DNA of 10,893 nt from Bacteroidales bacterium (GTDB lineage: Bacteria; Bacteroidota; Bacteroidia; Bacteroidales; UBA12481), in assembly GCA_021160155.1 (NCBI GenBank), contig JAGHDB010000099.1, forward strand, positions 1 through 10,893, in the 5' to 3' direction. The position numbers and the translations under genes were made by a program. How positions within the stretch are numbered: the stretch's first letter is position 1; the number at the start of each line of letters is the position of its first letter. The notes beneath the pieces were generated by a model. It had not been told where the DNA came from. It searched no databases and saw only the letters and a program-made list of their open reading frames with translations. Shown in pieces: positions 7,039 to 10,893 of this stretch.

Positions 7039-7046
7039 TATCTTTG
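7039..7046 (+). promoter_or_regulatory. -7 promoter element of the rplY-pth unit
   Basis: TATCTTTG followed by C is an exact match to the Bacteroidota -7 consensus TAnnTTTG and sits just after the prs stop codon. No good TTTG was found at the -33 distance, so the call rests on the -7 element alone. Transcription from here would give rplY a leader of roughly 100 nt. Confidence 0.5.
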
Positions 7047-7052
7047 CACCCA

Positions 7053-7152
7053 CTTTTTGCCGGAGCAAGTAGTTTATTATAGTAGTGTCATGGGGGGCCT
7101 CCTGATCCATTCCGGCTGGTTAAAGAGTTTGCCCTGAGTAGCACAAATAATT
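7053..7152 (+). promoter_or_regulatory. Long rplY leader with a possible base-paired element
   Basis: The roughly 100 nt between the -7 element and the rplY ATG are long for this window, where other leaders run about 12-60 nt. GCCGGA (7059-7064) can pair with TCCGGC (7111-7116), enclosing 46 nt that include the G-run and GGCC at 7092-7099. Some ribosomal-protein genes, including bL25 genes of Gammaproteobacteria, have autoregulatory leaders. Whether this is one is inference. The pairing is only 6-7 bp and could be chance. Confidence 0.3.
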
Positions 7153-7803
7153 ATGAAAAGTATTGAACTTAATGCCGGGCTTCGTGACTCGGTTGGTAAA
7201 AAAAACAGCAAACTGCTGAGAAAACAGGAAAAGGTGCCTTGTATCATTTATGGTAAAAGAGAACCCATGCATCTGGTGGTTGATGAAAAAGAGCTCGGGC
7301 ACCTTGTTTATACTCCGGATGTTTTTCTGGTTAATCTGAAAATCGGGGATCAAACCCGGTTAGCACTTTTACAGGATATCCAGTTTCATCCGGTATCTGA
7401 TCATATCTTACATGCCGATTTTCTCGAAATTGATGATCAGTCACCTATTAAGATTCAGGTTCCCGTACAACTTGAAGGGTTTGCCAAAGGAGTTCAGTCG
7501 GGTGGCAAACTTAAGCTTGAATCCAGGAGACTTACGGTATTTGGATTAATTAAAGACCTTCCTGATCATCTGAAGGTGGATGTAAGTGATCTTGAATTGG
7601 GCCAAAGTATCAAGGTTAAAGAGTTGGATTTTGAAAACCTTGAACTGATTGATCCTAAGAATACAGTCGTTGCCTCAGTGAAACTGACCCGTGTTGCTAA
7701 AGGAATGTCCCTCGAAACCGAAACCGAAGCCGAGGGTGAAATTTCTGAAGAAGCAGAAACCGTCGAAGGTGAAGCCACTGAAGAGAAACCGGCTGAAGAA
7801 TAG
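7153..7803 (+). CDS. rplY: 50S ribosomal protein bL25 (CTC-type, two-domain)
   Basis: Binds 5S rRNA in the central protuberance of the 50S subunit. The 216-residue protein is the long TL5/CTC form. Residues 1-92 are the 5S-binding domain, with KVPCIIYGK (27-35) and the signature DIQFHPVSDHILHADFLEID (75-94). Residues about 98-180 are the C-terminal beta domain, IKIQVPVQLEGFAKGV onward. Residues about 186-216 form a low-complexity Glu/Thr/Ala tail that is strongly acidic and probably disordered, as in other Bacteroidota bL25 proteins. The ATG at 7153 gives the standard N-terminus MKSIELNAGLRDS. Its upstream neighbour is prs and pth follows after 26 nt, an order also found in Bacillus (prs-ctc-spoVC). 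Confidence 0.95.
   Translation: MKSIELNAGLRDSVGKKNSKLLRKQEKVPCIIYGKREPMHLVVDEKELGHLVYTPDVFLVNLKIGDQTRLALLQDIQFHPVSDHILHADFLEIDDQSPIKIQVPVQLEGFAKGVQSGGKLKLESRRLTVFGLIKDLPDHLKVDVSDLELGQSIKVKELDFENLELIDPKNTVVASVKLTRVAKGMSLETETEAEGEISEEAETVEGEATEEKPAEE
7714..7731 (+). repeat. Three-copy hexanucleotide repeat in the acidic tail of rplY
   Basis: GAAACC, GAAACC and GAAGCC stand in tandem and encode ET-ET-EA in the disordered tail of bL25. Six-base units keep the frame, so gain or loss of a copy by slippage would change tail length without breaking the gene. Confidence 0.6.
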
Positions 7804-7829
7804 CTGCTACAGCATAACCAGGATGACCA

Positions 7830-8399
7830 GTGAAATATCTGATCGCCGGATTGGGTAATATCGGACCAGAGTATCACCATACCCGCCATAACATCGGTTT
7901 TATGGTACTTGATGCGCTTTGTGAAGCGTCTGATACCGTTTTTAAAAGTCGGCGATACGGTGATGTTGCAGAGTACCGGTACAAAGGAAGAACTTTGATC
8001 CTGTTGAAACCATCCACTTTTATGAACCTGAGCGGAAATGCTGTGCGATATTGGTTGCACAAGGAGAAAATCCAGGACGACCGTCTGCTGGTCATCCTGG
8101 ATGATCTGGCACTTCCACCCGGACAGATCCGTCTGCGGCCCAAAGGTGGTGATGGAGGACATAACGGACTGAAACATATCATCCAGATACTGGGGCACCA
8201 GAACTTTGCCAGATTACGAATAGGTATCGGTAAAGCCGAGTCGGTTGCCGATCAATCCATCCATGTACTCAGCAAATGGAATGATCAGGAAATCAAACAA
8301 TTACCTCCCTGCCTGGAGCTGGCCCATGAAGTAATCAGGAGCTTTGTTACCACCGGTGTTACACGAACCATGAACCAGTATAATGGCACCAGGTGTTAA
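7830..8399 (+). CDS. pth: Peptidyl-tRNA hydrolase
   Basis: Cleaves the ester bond of peptidyl-tRNA that has dropped off stalled ribosomes, recycling tRNA; cytoplasmic and normally essential. The 189-residue protein shows the catalytic set: Asn10 in GLGNIG, His20 in HTRHNIGF, Asn66 in TFMNLSG, Asp92 in VILDDLALP and Asn112 in GGHNGLKHI. The start is a GTG at 7830. The nearest ATG (7823) is out of frame, and the MKYLIAGLGN start is canonical. The pre-start AGGA at about 7819-7822 is a fair Shine-Dalgarno. The gene follows rplY after 26 nt and was probably transcribed with it. The S4-domain gene lies 136 nt downstream. Confidence 0.96.
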   Translation: MKYLIAGLGNIGPEYHHTRHNIGFMVLDALCEASDTVFKSRRYGDVAEYRYKGRTLILLKPSTFMNLSGNAVRYWLHKEKIQDDRLLVILDDLALPPGQIRLRPKGGDGGHNGLKHIIQILGHQNFARLRIGIGKAESVADQSIHVLSKWNDQEIKQLPPCLELAHEVIRSFVTTGVTRTMNQYNGTRC

Positions 8400-8401
8400 A
8401 A

Positions 8402-8424
8402 TTGTGTTAACCTTTAATACACAA
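8402..8424. repeat. Inverted repeat just after the pth stop codon
   Basis: TTGTGT (8402-8407) and ACACAA (8419-8424) are exact reverse complements around an 11-nt centre that itself holds TAA and TTA. It starts 2 bp after the pth stop and lies 112 bp before the chosen S4-gene start. It is A/T-rich with no following U-run, so it is a poor intrinsic terminator. It could be an operator, an RNA hairpin or chance. Confidence 0.35.
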
Positions 8425-8535
8425 CCAGATAGCAGTCTTGCTGAAGATGACCCAAACCTGAGAATCATACTGAAAAATTTTTATAAAATGGGGTATGATC
8501 AGGTAGTAGCGGATTTGAACTTGACGTTAAAGAAC

Positions 8536-8916
8536 ATGAGTGAAGGAGTAAGAATTGACAAATGGCTTTGGGCCGTAAGAATCTTTAAAACCCGGAGTCT
8601 CGCTTCCGATGCATGCCGCAAAGGGAAAGTCACCCTCCGTAATGATCCGGTTAAGCCTTCAAGAATAGTTCATACCGGTGATATCATTAAGGTCAGAAGA
8701 GCTCCTCTGACCCTGACTTTTAAAGTACTTGATTTGATTGAGAAACGGGTATCGGCTGCAATAGCACAAACAAAATACCAAGACCTGACACCACCCGGTG
8801 AACGTATCCGAATAAAACAGATTCAGGAGTCTGCTTTTTATATCAGAGATCGTGGTGCGGGCCGGCCTACCAAACGCGAACGTCGAATGTTGAATAAACT
8901 GGAGAATCATTCATGA
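8536..8916 (+). CDS. S4-domain RNA-binding protein, Hsp15/RqcP (HslR) family
   Basis: Small basic protein of 126 residues from the ATG at 8536. Residues about 5-65 are an S4 RNA-binding fold with the family start VRIDKWLWAVRIFKTRSLA, then KVTLRNDPVKPSR and the GDIIKVRR strand. The C-terminus carries RDRGAGRPTKRERR (104-117), which marks the HslR group. Members bind 50S subunits that hold a nascent chain on tRNA: Hsp15 in E. coli, and RqcP in Bacillus, where it helps RqcH add alanine tails. The frame stays open upstream to an ATG at 8383 inside pth. The extra 51 codons match nothing in the family, so the shorter start is chosen. The TGA overlaps the next ATG in ATGA, implying translational coupling to the DUF4924 gene. 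Confidence 0.88.
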   Translation: MSEGVRIDKWLWAVRIFKTRSLASDACRKGKVTLRNDPVKPSRIVHTGDIIKVRRAPLTLTFKVLDLIEKRVSAAIAQTKYQDLTPPGERIRIKQIQESAFYIRDRGAGRPTKRERRMLNKLENHS

Positions 8917-9458
8917 TCATCGCCAAACAAAAACGCAAAACCCATATTGTTGAGTATCTGCTCTATATGTGGCAGATTGAAGATCTGATCCGGGCATATC
9001 AGATGGATCCCGATCGTATCGAGAAAGAATTGATCAATCAATATGATGTATCTTCTGAACAGCAACAGGAGATCCGTGACTGGTACCACGAAATCATTGA
9101 ATCCATGAAAAACGAACAGATTGTTGAAGCCGGTCATTTGCAATTTCTCGTATTATTGGCTGACGATCTGAATGATTTTCATTTCAGACTGGTTGACAGT
9201 CCGCTGCATTCTGATTACCGGAAAATATACGAGCAGGCAGTATACAACATCAGTGATTTCAGGAAGAAAATGGGACAAAAAGAGAAAATCAATGACGTGG
9301 AGGTATGTCTGTCGGTTCTTTATGGTGTAATGCTCATGCGTATGAAGCAACAAACCATCTCAGCTGAAACACTGGAGGCTATTAACAGCATCCGGGATCT
9401 GATGGCTGCACTATCTCAAAAATACCGGGATTTTGAAGAGGGTCACCTCGAAGTTTGA
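8913..9458 (+). CDS. DUF4924 family protein, function unknown
   Basis: A 181-residue, mostly helical, highly charged cytoplasmic protein without signal peptide or membrane segments. I recognise it as DUF4924, a Bacteroidota family. Conserved marks are RKTHIVEYLLYMWQIEDLIRA (8-28), the GHLQ motif (74-77), VCLSVLYGVMLMRMK (131-145) and the terminal KYRDFEEGHLEV. The repeated amphipathic helices suggest a helical bundle or a protein-protein partner; no catalytic motif is seen. Its ATG overlaps the S4 gene stop by 4 nt (ATGA), so its translation depends on the ribosome-rescue gene upstream. A ribosome- or RNA-related role is therefore a reasonable guess, but not shown. Its stop abuts the stop of the opposing LysE-family gene. 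Confidence 0.85.
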   Translation: MIIAKQKRKTHIVEYLLYMWQIEDLIRAYQMDPDRIEKELINQYDVSSEQQQEIRDWYHEIIESMKNEQIVEAGHLQFLVLLADDLNDFHFRLVDSPLHSDYRKIYEQAVYNISDFRKKMGQKEKINDVEVCLSVLYGVMLMRMKQQTISAETLEAINSIRDLMAALSQKYRDFEEGHLEV

Positions 9459-9473
9459 TTAATGCATCAAACT
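9452..9473. terminator. Hairpin spanning both stop codons of the convergent DUF4924 and LysE-family genes
   Basis: AGTTTGAT (9452-9459) and ATCAAACT (9466-9473) are perfect 8-bp inverted arms around the loop TAATGC. The TGA of the plus gene (9456-9458) and the TAA of the minus gene (9461-9459) abut inside it. It reads the same from both sides, as a bidirectional terminator would. However, the stem is A/T-rich and neither side has a U-run. The structure is certain; its termination role is not. Confidence 0.4.
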
Positions 9474-10097
9474 GAACCATGCCTTGAATCCGGCAATCAC
9501 TGCCATTACCCACATACTTAACCCGATGACCAGGTTGACTTTACGCAGAAAGTCTGCTTTAAGCCGAACCCTCAACCGGTGAATCAGATGAGCGAGTGTG
9601 AACCAGTACGCATTTGCACCCAACAGGATACCAGTAAGTAAGAACAGAATTCTTACAGGGGTTCCGGGTTCGGAGATAATATTGAAAAAACCGAAAAGTC
9701 CCAGATATACGACTACCATTATAGGATTCGAAAGTGACAGTAACAAGGTAGTTGCAAAATCCCTCCATAAATTTTTTGAAGAAGAGGGCCCGTGTACCCC
9801 GTTCTGGCGAGGCTTTGAAAAAATCAGAAACAGGCCTATTAAGAATAATGTGACGGCTATCAATAACCTGAACCATCCACTATACTCCTGTATAATATTT
9901 ATAAGCAATGTGATACCGAATGCAGCCACAGAAGCATAGAGTGTATCAGAAACTGATGCGCCCATTCCGGAGAGATAGCCACTGGCCCATCCTTTATGTA
10001 GAGACCGGTTAACCACCAGGAGGGTAACCGGTCCTAATCCGATTGAACCGATCCATCCTAGTCCCAGGCCGACAAGCAAATTTACAAAATAATTCAT
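9459..10097 (-). CDS. LysE/RhtB-family amino-acid exporter
   Basis: Inner-membrane protein of 212 residues with about six hydrophobic segments: roughly 6-28, 45-68, 75-94, 114-138, 148-170 and 186-206. The first helix carries GSIGLGPVTLLVVNRSLHKG (17-36), the family's GP motif followed by a basic loop. Helix 4 has SNP (123-125). These are typical of LysE/RhtB translocators, which export amino acids or related small molecules by proton exchange. The substrate cannot be told from sequence. The frame also permits a TTG start at 10103, but the ATG at 10097 is preferred. The gene lies 65 bp downstream of the S9 peptidase on the same strand, so an operon is possible: a peptidase releasing amino acids and an exporter balancing them. 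That link is speculation. Confidence 0.88.
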   Translation of the reverse strand: MNYFVNLLVGLGLGWIGSIGLGPVTLLVVNRSLHKGWASGYLSGMGASVSDTLYASVAAFGITLLINIIQEYSGWFRLLIAVTLFLIGLFLIFSKPRQNGVHGPSSSKNLWRDFATTLLLSLSNPIMVVVYLGLFGFFNIISEPGTPVRILFLLTGILLGANAYWFTLAHLIHRLRVRLKADFLRKVNLVIGLSMWVMAVIAGFKAWFSLMH

Positions 10098-10162
10098 TAT
10101 CAATTTTTTGTATTAACCGATCTGTGCTAAAAAACCCATCTGCCGGAATCACACAATGCTGG

Positions 10163-10893
10163 TTATTTAACAAATTGCAGATAATACGTTTCATTCTGTT
10201 TTTTATCCACCGCTTTTACGCCATGAATCATCCAATCCGGTGCAGGAGCCCCTTTAAGATAGTGATCAAAGAACTGTTTCATTCTAACACTCAAGTCCTT
10301 CCGGTTTGATAACTTTGTAGTCAGGTTATGCTCGTCATTGTTATAATTAAGCAACCATGCCGGCCGGCCCAATCTGCGCAGGGCAACAAAAAACTCGACT
10401 CCCTGTGAGAAGGGAACAGCCCCGTCATGATCATTCTGTCGAATCAGACAGGGAGTATGCACCCGGTCGGCAAAGAAGAGCGGACTGTTCTCAATATATA
10501 ATTCAGGCTTTTCCCACAACGTACCTCCGATTCTGCTCTGCCCTTTTTCATATTGCACCTGCCTGCACATTCCGCTTGCGATCCGGATTCCTCCGTATGC
10601 AGAGGTCATGTTACTTACCGGCGCTCCCGGTGAGGCAGCTGCAAAAAGATCTGTTTGCGTAATCAGATAGGCCGCTTCATACCCTCCCCAGCTTTGTCCC
10701 TGTAACCCCAGGTGTTTCATATCCACATAGGGCCTTTGGCTAAGATACATCACACCACTCATAATTGCATTATAAGCAGACTTGCCGGGTAATCCGGTTT
10801 TATAGGAAATATCCGGTTGAAACACCAGGTAGCCGTTGCTGCAATAAAAAGTAGTATTGATGGTGCTGTAACTGGCCCGGGGTATAATATAAC
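10163..10893 (-). CDS. S9-family (prolyl oligopeptidase-like) serine peptidase, C-terminal catalytic part (cut by window edge)
   Basis: The frame is open from the right edge, so only the last 242 residues are present. A GTG at 10825 falls inside the conserved block NGYLVFQPDISYKTG and is not the true start. In visible numbering, GQSWGGYEAAY (65-75) contains the nucleophile Ser67, NDHDGAVPFSQG (153-164) contains Asp156 and NYNNDEHNL (182-190) contains His188, the S9 catalytic triad in the right order. IGGTLWEKPELYIENSPLFFADRV and FFDHYLKGAPAPDWM are typical of the large Bacteroidota S9 peptidases (about 800-950 residues). These usually have a signal peptide and beta-propeller or all-beta N-terminal part, which would lie outside this window. 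Substrate preference is unknown. Confidence 0.9.
   Translation of the reverse strand, partial: YIIPRASYSTINTTFYCSNGYLVFQPDISYKTGLPGKSAYNAIMSGVMYLSQRPYVDMKHLGLQGQSWGGYEAAYLITQTDLFAAASPGAPVSNMTSAYGGIRIASGMCRQVQYEKGQSRIGGTLWEKPELYIENSPLFFADRVHTPCLIRQNDHDGAVPFSQGVEFFVALRRLGRPAWLLNYNNDEHNLTTKLSNRKDLSVRMKQFFDHYLKGAPAPDWMIHGVKAVDKKQNETYYLQFVK

Noticed and set aside
7047..7152. tRNA or small RNA gene in the rplY leader
   Set aside because: No cloverleaf, no TTC-type T-arm and no CCA-like acceptor pairing; only one 6-7 bp pairing is visible.
9598..9939. 113-codon plus-strand frame antisense to the LysE-family gene
   Set aside because: It is the mirror of a clear membrane-protein gene; its composition is what the reverse of hydrophobic codons gives.
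10098..10103. TTG start adding two residues to the LysE-family protein
   Set aside because: An ATG two codons later gives a normal start.
10310..10317. TAACTTTG on the plus strand inside the S9 peptidase gene
   Set aside because: It matches the -7 element but is antisense to the gene, with no plus-strand gene downstream; a few such matches are expected by chance.
1..10893. Mobile element, CRISPR array, toxin-antitoxin or defence system
   Set aside because: I found no transposase, integrase, spaced direct repeats or defence-family motifs. Every gene has a housekeeping or surface-protein explanation.

Overview
The window reads as a housekeeping stretch of a Bacteroidota chromosome, probably Bacteroidales or a near relative. 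Three things support this. The proteins include families largely restricted to the phylum: a PorG-like DUF6089 barrel, DUF4924, and a CBS-ACT protein next to nadK. Four intergenic gaps carry the Bacteroidota -7 promoter element TAnnTTTG on the strand of the gene that follows. Purine-rich Shine-Dalgarno sequences are mostly absent, as is usual in this phylum. There is no sign of a mobile element, phage, CRISPR array or rRNA/tRNA gene, and codon style looks uniform throughout.

Layout from left to right. Minus strand, 1-2124: the N-terminal part of a PorG-like outer-membrane protein, cut by the left edge, then nadK (NAD kinase) and a CBS/ACT regulatory protein. Transcription runs CBS -> nadK -> porG. 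A 42-bp divergent promoter region separates these from pdxJ (vitamin B6 synthesis) and an alpha/beta hydrolase on the plus strand (2167-3695). The hydrolase converges on udk (uridine kinase, minus, 3705-4322). A 104-bp divergent region with a striking palindrome precedes a long plus-strand run (4427-9458). That run holds manA (mannose-6-phosphate isomerase), engB (ribosome-assembly GTPase), prs (PRPP synthetase), rplY (ribosomal protein bL25), pth (peptidyl-tRNA hydrolase), an S4-domain Hsp15/RqcP-like protein and a DUF4924 protein. It meets a LysE-type exporter tail to tail, with both stop codons inside one hairpin. Upstream of the exporter gene is the C-terminal catalytic part of a large S9 peptidase, cut by the right edge.

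Functional themes are nucleotide and cofactor supply (nadK, pdxJ, udk, prs), ribosome assembly and rescue (engB, rplY, pth, S4 protein), sugar-phosphate supply for glycans (manA) and cell-surface export (PorG-like). The order prs-rplY-pth, with an S4 protein close by, is also known from Bacillus (prs-ctc-spoVC, with yabO/rqcP further on).

I did not find a clearly new multi-gene system. The points most worth following are the translationally coupled S4-DUF4924 pair, the CBS/ACT-nadK pair, the palindromes at 4380-4400 and 9452-9473, the rplY leader, and a marked excess of the tetranucleotide CCGG across the window.
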